From Pseudoduganella rivuli (GTDB lineage Bacteria; Pseudomonadota; Gammaproteobacteria; Burkholderiales; Burkholderiaceae_D), in the NCBI RefSeq assembly GCF_009674485.1, contig NZ_WKJJ01000009.1:186001-250000 (forward strand): 64,000 nucleotides of DNA, written 5' to 3'. Position 1 is the first letter of the stretch, and each line of letters starts with the position of its first letter. Below are positions 28,818 to 38,849 of the stretch, in pieces. The notes beneath the pieces were generated by a model. It worked only from the letters and a program-made list of their open reading frames with translations, had not been told where the DNA came from and did not search any database. Position numbers and translations under genes: made by a program.

Positions 28818-30950
28818 ATGAGCGACGATCACAGCAATACCTATACAACTGCCACGGCGCTGACGTACGGCATTCCTGCCTTGGGGCAGATCGAGGCCTC
28901 CTGGGATGCGGATTATTTCAGGCTGACCCTGCAAGCAGGCAAAACGTATTCGCTGGCGCTGTTTGCCGGCGCCATTGAAGGATTGGCGCCAACCAAAGCG
29001 TTGATTGGCACCGTGTCCCAATTATCCCCGCTGGCCTCGGGCGGAACAGGGCTGATACAAATTGCAACCATGAGCACCGGCCTGCAAAAGGTGGAACGGC
29101 TCAACTTCACCCCTTCGACGAGCGGCGATTATTATCTGGAAGTGCATGCCCTGTTCGACTCGACAGCCGGCTATGCCATCAGCTATGACCTGGCTGACAT
29201 TACGCCGCCGGCAGCGCCGGTCATGGTGTCCGGCATAGGGTCACCCGGCAACCACCTGTCGCTGAAAGGGACTGCCGAAGCCAACAGCACCGTCCTGATC
29301 AAGGCGAACGGCGTCACCTACCGAAGCACTGTCGCCGATAGCAATGGCAACTGGGCATACCAGGAGACGCAATCGTCCACCTGGCTTGCGTCCGGCAGCT
29401 ACAAGTTAACTGCTGTGGCTGTCGACAGCAGCGACAATCAATCCTTGCCCAGTGCGGCGATCGACTTCACGCTCGACACAATTGCACCAACGTGGCCTGT
29501 GTGGAAAGAAAGCTTATCGAACAGCACGCTTAACACCGCCACGCCTGTACTCAGCGGTGAAGCGGAAGCCGGTGCAAAAATCACGATCCTTGACGATAGC
29601 ACGGTTATCGGCACCACCACCGCGCGCAGCGATGGCACATGGTCCACCACCGTGAGCAAGCTGGACGATGGCGCGCATACGCTCAAGGCACGCGCTACAG
29701 ATGCCGCCGGCAACATATCGATGGATCGCTTCCTCATACTCACCATTGCCACCAAGGCGCCGTCGGCCCCGGTGGTTTCATTGTCGCAGGACGTCCTGCC
29801 TGCTTCACTGGTGCCGCTGGAAGGCACCGCGGTTCCGAATGCCACGCTGACCATCACTGAAAATGGCAGCCTGATCTTCAAGACGACAGCACAAGCCAAC
29901 GGCAAATGGTCGGGGTCGGTATCGGCGGTAGCGGAAGGCAGCCATACCTGGCAAGTCACGGCAACGGATGCCGCCGGCAACACGTCCCCTGCGACAGAAT
30001 TAAAATTCAAAGTCGACACGACGATGCCTGCCACCCCGGTATTGAATCCGGTTGCCAGCATCAATGGCGTTACCGACAGCAACCGGCCGCTATTGAGCGG
30101 CAGCGCCGAACCGTTTGCCGCCATTACAGTGACCACGTCGCCGGATGGCGGCGCCAGCTTGCCTGTCGAGCGCACGATCGGCACCACGGTGGCAGGTAGC
30201 GATGGTGTCTGGCAACTCCGTACCGATCTGCTGGGCGATGGCATATATGGCATCAATGTTCGCGCCACGGACGCGGCCAGCCACCAATCGCCTGCCGCGT
30301 ACACCCAGCTCACCATCAAGAGCAGCCAAAACATCAGCGGCACTAACAGTATGGACAGGTTTGCAGTCACGCCAGGCAGCCATGTGATCGATGGCGGCGC
30401 AGGCATAGACTCTGCATCATTGGCAATGAAGCGGGCGGATGCCCAAATCGGCATCAACACCGAGGGCCGCTATACTGTCGCGCATGCCAGCGATGCCAGC
30501 ACCCAATTGCTGATCAGCGTGGAACGCCTGCAATTCAGTGACAAGTCCATCGCGCTCGACGTGGGCGCAGGCGCCAATGGCGGCATGGTCTATCGCCTCT
30601 ACCAGGCAGCCTTCGACCGCACGCCCGATGCGGCCGGCGTCGGTTACTGGCTGAAGCAGGTCGACAACGGCACGACCATGCGCGATGTCGCCAACAGCTT
30701 CCTGCACAGCACGGAGTTTGCCACCCTGATGGGCAGCGCCAATCCCGACAACAAGCAATTCCTCAGCAAGCTGTACGCGAATATCCTGCACCGCGCACCG
30801 GACCAGGCTGGCTATGACTATTGGATCAATGTGCTGGATAAAGGCGCGGACCGCGCCGAAGTCCTGGCCGGGTTCAGTGAAGGCACGGAAAACCAGGCGC
30901 AAGTCATTGGCAGCATCAAGCTGGGGTTTGAATACACCCCGCTCGGCTGA
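28818..30950 (+). CDS. Ig-like repeat protein with C-terminal DUF4214 domain
   Basis: The 710-residue protein has no signal peptide. Residues about 5-130 look like a PPC-type beta domain (DADYFRLTLQAGKTYSLALF, STSGDYYLEVHAL). Four Ig-like repeats of ~95 residues follow; each starts near APxxP and ends in a phrase like ATDAAGN. A short RTX-like patch (GGAGIDSASL) comes next. The C-terminal DUF4214 (AAFDRTPDAAGVGYW, ANILHRAPDQAGYDYW, FSEGTENQAQVIGSI) is clearly paralogous to the 2755-4263 protein. It is likely an adhesin or surface protein exported by an unlinked type I system. The start ATG 28818 is chosen over upstream GTG codons; the ribosome site is weak. Confidence 0.82.
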   Translation: MSDDHSNTYTTATALTYGIPALGQIEASWDADYFRLTLQAGKTYSLALFAGAIEGLAPTKALIGTVSQLSPLASGGTGLIQIATMSTGLQKVERLNFTPSTSGDYYLEVHALFDSTAGYAISYDLADITPPAAPVMVSGIGSPGNHLSLKGTAEANSTVLIKANGVTYRSTVADSNGNWAYQETQSSTWLASGSYKLTAVAVDSSDNQSLPSAAIDFTLDTIAPTWPVWKESLSNSTLNTATPVLSGEAEAGAKITILDDSTVIGTTTARSDGTWSTTVSKLDDGAHTLKARATDAAGNISMDRFLILTIATKAPSAPVVSLSQDVLPASLVPLEGTAVPNATLTITENGSLIFKTTAQANGKWSGSVSAVAEGSHTWQVTATDAAGNTSPATELKFKVDTTMPATPVLNPVASINGVTDSNRPLLSGSAEPFAAITVTTSPDGGASLPVERTIGTTVAGSDGVWQLRTDLLGDGIYGINVRATDAASHQSPAAYTQLTIKSSQNISGTNSMDRFAVTPGSHVIDGGAGIDSASLAMKRADAQIGINTEGRYTVAHASDASTQLLISVERLQFSDKSIALDVGAGANGGMVYRLYQAAFDRTPDAAGVGYWLKQVDNGTTMRDVANSFLHSTEFATLMGSANPDNKQFLSKLYANILHRAPDQAGYDYWINVLDKGADRAEVLAGFSEGTENQAQVIGSIKLGFEYTPLG

Positions 30951-30961
30951 TTGAGGACAAA

Positions 30962-30983
30962 CGGGCAGGCGCAGGCCTGCCCG
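30962..30983. terminator. Bidirectional hairpin between convergent genes
   Basis: CGGGCAGGC (30962-30970) pairs with GCCTGCCCG (30975-30983) across a 4-nt loop. It sits between the DUF4214 gene and the convergent NHL gene. No strong U-run is present on either side (CCTTCCTGCTT on plus, TTTGTCC on minus). Confidence 0.6.
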
Positions 30984-30996
30984 CCTTCCTGCTTAC

Positions 30997-33192
30997 TTAA
31001 TACTGATACACATTCACCACGTTGAACGTGGTATCCGGCACATACACATGCCGGTTGTGCGCATAGATAAAGAACGGCATCCACACGCCGCCCACTTCCG
31101 GATAGCGCTTGAATACCAGGTCGCCCGTTTCATATTCCAGCGTATCGCCATTGATCTTGAACACTTTCAACGCCCGGTTCACCAGGTCGTTGACGATCAG
31201 GTTGTCTTCCGAATCGATGCACAGGCTGGCCGGCAGGTAGAATTTTTCGTAATCCTTGTCGAGGTCGTCGCAATACCCTGCTTCGCCATACGACCACAGG
31301 CTGTTGCCTTCGCGGTCGAACACGCGGATGCAATTGTTGAACTGGTCGCACACGAACACGCGGTCTTGCGAATCCACGTCGACGTCGCACGGCGTGAACG
31401 TCATCAACTCCTTGCCATCTTCCTTCCAGCGGAAGTTTTTCACGAACGACACCAGGCCGGTCGCTTCCAGCTGCCACATCGAAATGCGGTTGTTGAGCGA
31501 ATCGGCAATGAAGATTTCACCGTGGCTGTTGACGGCAATGCCTTGCGGCGCCTTCAGGGTTCCCTCGCCACCGATGCCTTCGCGGCCGAACGGCACGCCA
31601 TAGTTCAGCAGATGGCCGTTCGGGCCATACTGGAACATCGACACCGTGCACATGTTGAAGTTAGTGATGAAGATCAGCGGCGTGCCCGGGCAGATCTGGC
31701 CCAGCAGCGGCTGCGCCGGATAGTATGCCGTCATCGCCAGGTCGCCCGGCGTGAAGAAGCCGCGCACCATGTTCTGCAACTGCGTGTAGGGATCGGCGGC
31801 GGTATCAAAGGTTTTCAGGCACCAGTTGCCGGAGTCAATGTTGTACGAAGAGGTACCGACCGTCGCCAGCGGATCGAAGCCGGTATGCACCAGCACTTGT
31901 TCGTACCAGTACTGGTACAGCGACGCCGTGGTCTTGGCCCAGCCATCGAGCCAATTCCGTTCCGGCAGCTTGCCCTTGCCATTCTTGCGCTTCGGGTCGA
32001 CCCGGATCACCGACGTCATGCAATTGAATTGCGACGTGGCCAGCGCCTTGTTGGCATTGTCGCGGCGGTGGCCGACGGAATCCAGCAACACCGCCACGGT
32101 CGGCAAATCGTCATCGATGATGTTGATGCCGGTGTGCAGCACGGTAGAGGCAAACGGCTCGGTAATGTAATACGTGTTTTTCTGTTTGCCGGCGCAGATC
32201 TGGTAGGGGCTGACGAACACGCGGTCTTCCAGCGAGTTGTAGATCCAGTCCGAATACGAATGCGCCACCTCCGGCTTGTGGTTCCACAGCGGCAGCATGC
32301 CGACCACGGTTTCCTGCAGCACGCCATCGGGATTGTAAATCGTCAGCGCGCCTTCCACCTGGCCCGGCACGAACACGTAATCGTTGATCACGCAGACCGA
32401 GCGCATCACATTGAACTTGCCGATACCGGCCGGGTTGCCGAACGTGTGCAGCAGCGCGGTTTCTTTCGGCGCCACCACCACTTCATCCTTGACGGGCCAC
32501 GCGGTATCGATCTTCAGCACTTCGTAATACCCGGTGTTGGCCAGGTACAGGTTGCCCTTGCTGTCGCTGGCCAGGCCCTGTGGCCACAGCAGGTCGTGCG
32601 TATGGTCGATGTCTTTCACGGTGCGGAATTGCAGCACGAAATCACCGTCCAGCGTGAACTTCACGCAGCGGCTGCGCACATCGTCGCCGGTGTGGAAGAA
32701 TTCGTCGGCCACATAGATATAGTGGTCGCCGCTGGCTTCGCGGATGATGGTGATGCCGTTCGGGTCGCTCAGCGGGACAAACGACTTGGTTGCCTTGTCG
32801 CCAAACGCGAACTGGAAGTCCACGCCGTGTTCATCGTATTCGAATGCCACCACGCGGCCATTGCCCATGTCGGTGCAATACATGATGTCTTCCGTTGGAT
32901 GCGGACACAGGTGGAACGGCATCAGCAGCCGCTTGTCCTTGCCGCCTTTTTCCGGGGTGGCGTCGATCACGTGCAGCAAGTGGTCGAGGTCGGCGGTAAA
33001 CACCAGCACGCGGCTGTTGCCCGTATCGCAGACCCACACGTGGTCGTAATTGTCGCGCGCAATGCCGACCGGCGAGTTCATCGTGAAGTTCGGCGGCAGT
33101 TCGCCGCTCTTCGTCATGCCCGGCAAGACCAGCTCGCCATAATGGCAAATGTGCTTGAAGTTGCCGCTTGGTTCCAACGTGGTTTGCGTCAT
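30997..33192 (-). CDS. Large NHL-repeat beta-propeller protein of unknown function
   Basis: The 731-residue protein consists mostly of NHL-type repeats: SPVGIARDNYDHVWVCDTGNSRVLVF, WPQGLASDSKGNLYLANTGYYEV, APQGIAVNSHGEIFIADSLNNRI and DVDVDSQDRVFVCDQFNNCIRVF. These suggest two propellers with a central less regular region (about 330-470). No signal peptide, transmembrane segment or catalytic motif is seen, so it appears cytosolic or exported by a non-Sec route. It is rich in Cys, Trp and Tyr. NHL propellers bind proteins, lipids or small ligands. A very strong AGGAGGT precedes the start, suggesting high expression. It is divergent from a chemoreceptor. The function is not known to me. Confidence 0.75.
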   Translation of the reverse strand: MTQTTLEPSGNFKHICHYGELVLPGMTKSGELPPNFTMNSPVGIARDNYDHVWVCDTGNSRVLVFTADLDHLLHVIDATPEKGGKDKRLLMPFHLCPHPTEDIMYCTDMGNGRVVAFEYDEHGVDFQFAFGDKATKSFVPLSDPNGITIIREASGDHYIYVADEFFHTGDDVRSRCVKFTLDGDFVLQFRTVKDIDHTHDLLWPQGLASDSKGNLYLANTGYYEVLKIDTAWPVKDEVVVAPKETALLHTFGNPAGIGKFNVMRSVCVINDYVFVPGQVEGALTIYNPDGVLQETVVGMLPLWNHKPEVAHSYSDWIYNSLEDRVFVSPYQICAGKQKNTYYITEPFASTVLHTGINIIDDDLPTVAVLLDSVGHRRDNANKALATSQFNCMTSVIRVDPKRKNGKGKLPERNWLDGWAKTTASLYQYWYEQVLVHTGFDPLATVGTSSYNIDSGNWCLKTFDTAADPYTQLQNMVRGFFTPGDLAMTAYYPAQPLLGQICPGTPLIFITNFNMCTVSMFQYGPNGHLLNYGVPFGREGIGGEGTLKAPQGIAVNSHGEIFIADSLNNRISMWQLEATGLVSFVKNFRWKEDGKELMTFTPCDVDVDSQDRVFVCDQFNNCIRVFDREGNSLWSYGEAGYCDDLDKDYEKFYLPASLCIDSEDNLIVNDLVNRALKVFKINGDTLEYETGDLVFKRYPEVGGVWMPFFIYAHNRHVYVPDTTFNVVNVYQY

Positions 33193-33364
33193 CGTGTACC
33201 TCCTGGATTGGTAGGAAAAGGAGCGTGCTGCTTAACTCCGCAAGTATGCGCAATAGTGTGTGAGCCAGCAACAGGGACCTGTTCGCCAATTGCCATATGA
33301 CGAAAACAGGTAGTAAGCTGCATGCGTGCCTCCCCTGTAGGAATTTTCCGACTTCACCCATACG

Positions 33365-34888
33365 ATGATGACCCTGACCACAGCCGTCGTGCATTGCATC
33401 CTGCTATTGGCAGGCTCCGTGTTGATCTTGCTGGCAGGCGCGCCGTGGTGGGCGCTGGCATACCTGATCGGCGGCGCCCTGCTGCTCTGGCTTTCATCAC
33501 GCAAGGGAGGGATTGATTTCCGGCCCGTGATGCGCCTGGTGCGGGGGCATAACATCGGCATGTCCGTCGAAGCCGTCCACATCGGCAAGCAAATCAAGGA
33601 AGCCGCGGAACACGCGAACAAGCAGCAAGACCTCAGCAGCCACATCTATTCACTGGCCGAGCGTTCATCCAGCGAAGTGCAGGTGGTACAGTCAAGCATC
33701 AGCACAATTGCCGGCTTTGCCAATGACCTGGCGTCCGGCATGTCCACCGCCCGCACCGATATGGCGCAAGCCAATGACCAGGCGCGCGAAGCGGCCGAAG
33801 TCATGCAAACCTTTAACGCCAATATCGGCAAGCTGCTGGAAGGGACCAAGTCCACCCTGGGCCTCATGCATCAAATTTCAGAGATTTCCCAGCAAACCAA
33901 TTTGCTGTCGCTGAACGCATCGATCGAAGCGGCGCGCGCCGGCGAAAAGGGGCGCGGCTTTGCCGTGGTGGCGTCCGAGGTGCGCAGTCTGGCCGAACGC
34001 ACGCGCGTATTGGCCGTGTCCGTCACGGCGCAAGTGAAAGAAATCCAGCAGCATTCGCAGCACACGGCCACGGTGGCCGCCACCATCACGGAGCGCATCG
34101 GCCGCACTTGCGAAGTGATGGGCGCCACCACGCAGCAACTGGACACCTTTGCCGGCGGCAGCGTGCGCGTGTCCAGCGAAATCGATTCGATCCGCGATAT
34201 CGTCGACCGCGTCACGGACAACAACAATACCATCAGCGACAACATCGGCCAGATGCGCAACCTGTCGCAAGACATGGCCAAAGCCATGAGCGCGTGCAGC
34301 ACGCGGTCGCGCAAATTGACGGCCGCCGCGGAAGACGGCATGCGCGAACTGGGCAAGGTCACGTTGGGCGAAGCGGCGTTCGACAAGGTCATCGTGCGCC
34401 TGAACGAATGCCGGCGCGAATGCGAAAAAGGCTTGAAACAGCTGGTGGACCAGGGCTTCGACGTGTTCGACAAGAACTACCAGCCGATCCCCGGCACCAA
34501 CCCGCAGCAATACCACACCACGTACGACATGGCGTATGAAAAGCTGTTCCGTCCCCTGTTCGATGGGTGGGCTGAAAGCATTCCCGGCTGCGACCTGGCC
34601 GTCATGTGCACGCAGGGCGAAACCTACCCGCCGACGCACGTCTCGAAATACTGCAACAAGCCCAGCGGAGACGTGGCGTGGGACACGGCCCATTGCCGCG
34701 ACAAACGCTTCCACAACGGCAACCAGATGCTGTCCAACGTGGCCAACGACACGCGCGACTTCCTGTTCCAGGCTTACATGCGCGATATCGGCGACATTTT
34801 CGTGCTGGTATCGCAGCCCGTCTATGTGAATGGCCGCCACTGGGGGGGCTTCATGTTCGGCCTGCAGCACGAAGCGCTGAAAGATTAG
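33365..34888 (+). CDS. Methyl-accepting chemotaxis protein with C-terminal sensor domain
   Basis: The 507-residue chemoreceptor signals to CheA/CheW. Two closely spaced hydrophobic segments (about 5-25 and 28-45) anchor it with almost no periplasmic part. No HAMP is obvious. The signalling hairpin tip is present ([34 protein letters not shown]). After the methyl-accepting helices a ~150-residue C-terminal domain follows ([55 protein letters not shown]). It resembles the cytoplasmic Cache-like sensors found after MA domains in other proteobacteria. Several Cys/His there (CRRECEK, HCRDKRF) may bind metal or sense redox. The gene starts ATGATG. Confidence 0.88.
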   Translation: MMTLTTAVVHCILLLAGSVLILLAGAPWWALAYLIGGALLLWLSSRKGGIDFRPVMRLVRGHNIGMSVEAVHIGKQIKEAAEHANKQQDLSSHIYSLAERSSSEVQVVQSSISTIAGFANDLASGMSTARTDMAQANDQAREAAEVMQTFNANIGKLLEGTKSTLGLMHQISEISQQTNLLSLNASIEAARAGEKGRGFAVVASEVRSLAERTRVLAVSVTAQVKEIQQHSQHTATVAATITERIGRTCEVMGATTQQLDTFAGGSVRVSSEIDSIRDIVDRVTDNNNTISDNIGQMRNLSQDMAKAMSACSTRSRKLTAAAEDGMRELGKVTLGEAAFDKVIVRLNECRRECEKGLKQLVDQGFDVFDKNYQPIPGTNPQQYHTTYDMAYEKLFRPLFDGWAESIPGCDLAVMCTQGETYPPTHVSKYCNKPSGDVAWDTAHCRDKRFHNGNQMLSNVANDTRDFLFQAYMRDIGDIFVLVSQPVYVNGRHWGGFMFGLQHEALKD

Positions 34889-34964
34889 CGGGAATCGCCC
34901 CGCCTGCAAGGCCGGGTCCCCTCCATTACAATAGCCGCAACTTATATTTTTGCGGAGATGGAAA

Positions 34965-35387
34965 ATGGAATGCAAAGTCAGCTGGAATGGCCCGTCGGGA
35001 ATGAGCTTCCGGGCGCAAACGGGCTCCGGCCACATGGTGACGATGGATGGCGCGCCGGAAGGCGGCGGCCACAACCTGGCGCCCCGTCCGATGGAAATGG
35101 TCTTGCTGGGCACGGGCGGCTGCACCGCCTATGACGTGGTGCTGATCCTGAAACGGGGCCGCGAAGATGTGCAGGGCTGCGACGTGACCCTGAAAGCGGA
35201 ACGCGCTGACGTGGACCCGAAAGTCTTCACCAAGGTGCACTTCCACTTCACCGTCACGGGCAAGAACCTGAAACAGTCGGCGGTGGAACGGGCCGTCAAC
35301 CTGTCGCACGAAAAGTATTGCTCGGCCTCCATCATGATGGCCAAGACTGCCGAAATTACGCATTCGTACGAAATCGTCGAAGCGTAA
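34965..35387 (+). CDS. OsmC/YhfA-type hydroperoxide-resistance family protein
   Basis: The 140-residue protein is of the OsmC/Ohr fold. The two redox cysteines are C53 (GTGGCTAYD) and C119 (HEKYCSAS). The spacing and the GGC..DV pattern are of the YhfA subgroup, so thiol peroxidase activity is plausible but not proven. The start MECKVSW is supported by GCGGAG. It is convergent with coq7. Confidence 0.88.
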   Translation: MECKVSWNGPSGMSFRAQTGSGHMVTMDGAPEGGGHNLAPRPMEMVLLGTGGCTAYDVVLILKRGREDVQGCDVTLKAERADVDPKVFTKVHFHFTVTGKNLKQSAVERAVNLSHEKYCSASIMMAKTAEITHSYEIVEA

Positions 35388-35407
35388 TTCCGTTACCAAT
35401 CAGTTAA

Positions 35408-36052
35408 TCAAATGTAGTAGGCGGTGCTGGTCATGATCTTGCCCATGACCGTCATCGCCATCCGCGCCGGCAGCGGCGCTTCTTCCGCGCCCAGTTGCTG
35501 CGCCTTTTCCCCGTGCGCGATTTCATCGGTCTTCATCTGTTCGACGATGGCGCGTGATTTCGCGTCTTGCGGCGGCAGTTTTTCCAGGTGGCTGGCCAGG
35601 TGCGCCTCGACCTGTTTTTCCGTTTCCACCACAAAGCCCAGGCTGCGCGCATCGCCCATCACGGCAGCCACCGTGCCCAGCGCATAAGCGCCCGCATAAA
35701 ACAGGGGATTCAACACGCTGATCTGCGACCCCAGTTCGTGCAGCCGCTGCGCGGTCCACGCCAGGTGGTCTTCCTCTTCGCGCGACGCCAGTTCGAACTG
35801 CGTGCGGATTTCCTCGCTTTTCGCAAAGCGCGCCTGCGAGTTGTACAGCGCCTGCGCCATCACTTCGCCGACGTGATTGACGCGCATGAGGCCTGCCGCG
35901 TGGCGCTGTTCGGATTCGCTCAAGACCGCGTCGTCGGCATGGACTGCGGGACTCGGACGCGACGCGGACGCAACACCGGCAACCACGCGCAACGCCTTGT
36001 CAGCGCTGGCGATGAACCGGTCCAGGGGATGATGGTGACGGTTGGCAGACAT
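35408..36052 (-). CDS. coq7: Ubiquinone biosynthesis diiron hydroxylase Coq7
   Basis: Coq7 performs the C6 hydroxylation in ubiquinone synthesis, replacing UbiF in many proteobacteria. The 214-residue protein has the diiron helices: [42 protein letters not shown] and [11 protein letters not shown]. These supply the Glu and His ligands (EXXH pairs). It is membrane-associated through short hydrophobic stretches. A GAGAG ribosome site precedes the start. Confidence 0.95.
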   Translation of the reverse strand: MSANRHHHPLDRFIASADKALRVVAGVASASRPSPAVHADDAVLSESEQRHAAGLMRVNHVGEVMAQALYNSQARFAKSEEIRTQFELASREEEDHLAWTAQRLHELGSQISVLNPLFYAGAYALGTVAAVMGDARSLGFVVETEKQVEAHLASHLEKLPPQDAKSRAIVEQMKTDEIAHGEKAQQLGAEEAPLPARMAMTVMGKIMTSTAYYI

Positions 36053-36085
36053 GATGAAACTCTCAATTTAGCACTGAAAACATCA

Positions 36086-36583
36086 TTATATGCCGCCGGA
36101 CTGCCCTTTCCCGAGAGCCTGAGCGGCCAACTCGGCTTCCTTCTCTTCGCGCAGCATGCGCTGCTTTTCTATCCAGTCCGCCACCGGCCCCCGCACGTCG
36201 ATCCCCGACAAGTCTTTTGCCACGCCCAGGTTCAGGCCCAGCAGGAACGGAATGCTTTGCACCGGCACGTCATCGCAGCATTCGTGGAACGCCTGTAAAA
36301 AGCGGGGAGAATCCACCACGCGGATGACTTTTTCACCGCTCATGTATTGCAGGATGCTGGTAATGCTGTGCCCCTTGCCGATCGCGTGATAGATAAACCG
36401 GTTGTATTCGCGGTCCAGCGCGGCGAAATCCAGCTTTTCCTTGGTCATCAGGCCGGACAGGTAATGCAAACCCAGCGCCACCCGGAAAAACCCCGTGGCT
36501 TCGTCGCGGGTGACGCCGGCGCGGGTGACGGCCAGGATTTTTTCCTGCGTGGCGGGATCCAGAAAGGCGTTCGGTTTCTTCAT
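36086..36583 (-). CDS. Hypothetical protein, soluble
   Basis: I do not recognise this 165-residue protein. It is mainly helical and charged, with no signal or membrane segment. Notable are an adjacent Cys pair (HECCDDVP, near 107) and a lysine/glutamate-rich C-terminal helix (EKQRMLREEKEAELAAQ). The ATG lies in the centre of a perfect 16-bp palindrome (TTTCTTCATGAAGAAA, 36575-36590) and lacks a clear Shine-Dalgarno. It is 33 bp upstream of coq7 and may share its transcript. Confidence 0.65.
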   Translation of the reverse strand: MKKPNAFLDPATQEKILAVTRAGVTRDEATGFFRVALGLHYLSGLMTKEKLDFAALDREYNRFIYHAIGKGHSITSILQYMSGEKVIRVVDSPRFLQAFHECCDDVPVQSIPFLLGLNLGVAKDLSGIDVRGPVADWIEKQRMLREEKEAELAAQALGKGQSGGI

Positions 36584-36668
36584 GAAGAAAACTATAACGG
36601 GTTTGCTTCTTGCGAGCCAGAATTTCGGCGTGCTAATCTTGCAACCATATTAATAACAGGGCGACCGC

Positions 36669-37454
36669 ATGCTCGACGTACGCAATCTCGCCAAACGCTT
36701 CCCCCTTCCGTCCGCCAAAGGCAAATCCGTCCAGGTGCGCGATCCGCGCGACCATGATGGCTGGTTCCACGCCGTGCGCGACGTCAGCTTCAGCTGCGCG
36801 GCCGGCGAAGTCCTGGGTTTGCTGGGGCCCAATGGCGCCGGCAAGACCACGACGTTGCGGCTGCTGTCCACCGCATTGAAGGCCGACAGCGGCCATGCGT
36901 GGGTCAACGGCATCGACCTGTTGCAGGACCCGCTGGCGGCGCGCCAGCAAATCGGCTTCCTGTCCGGCTCCACCGGGCTGTATGGCCGCCTGACGGCGCG
37001 TGAAAACGTCGAATACTTTGGCCGCCTGCACGGCATGAGCGCGCCCTACCTGGCGCGCCGCTGCGACGAATTGTTCGACCTGCTCGGCATGCACGAATAC
37101 GCGGACAAGCGCGCCGACCAGCTGTCGACCGGCATGAAACAAAAATGCGCGATTGCCCGCACCGTCGTGCACGAGCCGCGCCTCGTGATCCTGGACGAAC
37201 CCACCACGGGCCTGGACGTCATGTCGGCGAAAATCCTGCTGGACTTTATCGCCAGCTACAAGGCGCTGCGCGTGCCGCTGATCTTTTCCACCCACCATTT
37301 GCATGAAGTGGAAAAACTGTGCGACCGCGTCTGCATCATCAACCGGGGCAAGACGGAATTCCACGGCACGGTCGATGAATTGCGCCACCTGGGCGGCAGC
37401 GCGGATTTGTACGATGCGTTTGTCAGCGTCATCAATCAAGAACGCGAGATGTAA
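36669..37454 (+). CDS. ABC exporter ATP-binding protein, NatA-like
   Basis: The 261-residue ATPase has Walker [10 protein letters not shown], a Q-loop ([13 protein letters not shown]), the signature LSTGMKQK (in place of LSGG), Walker [13 protein letters not shown] and the H-loop STHHLHEVE. An insertion after the first strand ([19 protein letters not shown]) is typical of NatA-type subunits. The partner permease starts 2 nt after its stop. NatAB systems export Na+ or other substrates; the cargo here is not established. Confidence 0.9.
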   Translation: MLDVRNLAKRFPLPSAKGKSVQVRDPRDHDGWFHAVRDVSFSCAAGEVLGLLGPNGAGKTTTLRLLSTALKADSGHAWVNGIDLLQDPLAARQQIGFLSGSTGLYGRLTARENVEYFGRLHGMSAPYLARRCDELFDLLGMHEYADKRADQLSTGMKQKCAIARTVVHEPRLVILDEPTTGLDVMSAKILLDFIASYKALRVPLIFSTHHLHEVEKLCDRVCIINRGKTEFHGTVDELRHLGGSADLYDAFVSVINQEREM

Positions 37455-37456
37455 GC

Positions 37457-38686
37457 ATGTGGACGATCTACCTGAAAGAAATCCTGGAACTGGCGCGCGA
37501 CCGCAAGACCTTTGTCTTCACCGTGCTGATCCCCATCTTCGCCATGCCGCTGATTTTTGCCGCCTTCGGCTATTTTTCCTCGTCGATGTTCGACAAGGCG
37601 CGCCGCGCGCAACTGCCGTACGCCGTGTTTGGCCAGGAATATGCGCCGGAACTGGCGCAGCGCTTCGCCCGTGAAAAAGGCTTCCGCGAAGTCCGCCTCG
37701 GCAGCGAGGCGGAAATCCGCCAGGCCATCGACCAGGACATCATCAAGTTTGCGCTGGTGATTCCGCCCGGCTATCAGGACCGGCTGGACGACCGCCGCCA
37801 GGCCGAAGTCGCGCTGCACTACAACAGCGCAGTCATGGTGGACTTGATCCGCAAGCGCGTGCAAGCCGTGGTGGAAGCGCAAAACGCGGAGCTGCGGGAA
37901 AGCGCACTGTCCGCGCTGAACCTGAACCAGCAACAACTGCGTTTCGCCCTGCACCCGATCCGTCTCGACGAGCATTCGACGGCCGGCAAGCGCGAACAAA
38001 TGGGCGCGCTGGTGGGCGGCATGCTGCCCTATCTGCTGCTGATGGGGTGCCTGATGGCGGCCATGTACCCCGCCATCGACCTGGGCGCGGGGGAAAAGGA
38101 ACGGGGCACGCTGGAAACCCTGCTGCTGGCGCCCGTGCCCCGCAGTTCCATCGTGCTGGCCAAGTTCTTCGTGCTGTTTACCGTCGGCCTGGTGTCGTCG
38201 CTGCTGATGGTGGGCAGCATGAGCGCGCTGCTGTTCATTGCCGGGTCCACGCCGCCGGGCCATCCCGATCCAACTGGCCAGACCGGCCTGGCCGACATGG
38301 CGGCCATGATGCAGTCGATCGGCGCGGGCGACCTGGCCATGGTGGCGCTGATGCTGGCGCCCACCGCCGCCATGTTTGCCGCGATCTTGCTGTCGCTGTC
38401 GATTTATGCCAAAAGCTACAAGGAAGCAGCCGGGCTGATTTCACCGCTGATGCTGCTGTCCTTGCTGCCGACCATGGTGGCGCTGTTGCCCGGCGTGGAG
38501 TTGAACTGGATGTGGGCCATGGTGCCGCTGACCAATGTCTCACTGGCCATGAAGGAATTGGTCAAAGGCACGATGGATTACCGCATGTTTGCCGTCATCC
38601 TGGCGTCCACCACCATCAGCGCGGGCGCCCTGCTGGCCCTGTGCCGCTGGTGGTTCAACCGGGAGCAAGTCCTTTTCCGAAATTAA
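37457..38686 (+). CDS. ABC-2 type permease, NatB-like
   Basis: The 409-residue membrane protein has an N-terminal transmembrane helix (about 22-43), a large ~150-residue extracytoplasmic domain with coiled-coil character, and five or six further helices. The ABC-2 signature GAGEKERGTLETLLLAPV lies at about 211-228. This is the NatB build. Its position 2 nt after the ATPase gene indicates one complex. Confidence 0.9.
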   Translation: MWTIYLKEILELARDRKTFVFTVLIPIFAMPLIFAAFGYFSSSMFDKARRAQLPYAVFGQEYAPELAQRFAREKGFREVRLGSEAEIRQAIDQDIIKFALVIPPGYQDRLDDRRQAEVALHYNSAVMVDLIRKRVQAVVEAQNAELRESALSALNLNQQQLRFALHPIRLDEHSTAGKREQMGALVGGMLPYLLLMGCLMAAMYPAIDLGAGEKERGTLETLLLAPVPRSSIVLAKFFVLFTVGLVSSLLMVGSMSALLFIAGSTPPGHPDPTGQTGLADMAAMMQSIGAGDLAMVALMLAPTAAMFAAILLSLSIYAKSYKEAAGLISPLMLLSLLPTMVALLPGVELNWMWAMVPLTNVSLAMKELVKGTMDYRMFAVILASTTISAGALLALCRWWFNREQVLFRN

Positions 38687-38849
38687 CCTCGGAATTCCCC
38701 TACCGCCCCTCCCACGATTCCGCGTTCTGGCTGTCGGATTCCGCCGACTGTCGCAATGAAGCAACCGCTGTGTCGCAAATTCAATACAATGCGAGCATTG
38801 AATAGTGGTAGTCAGTGCTGCGTTGCAGCAGGGGCACATAGGAGTCAGC

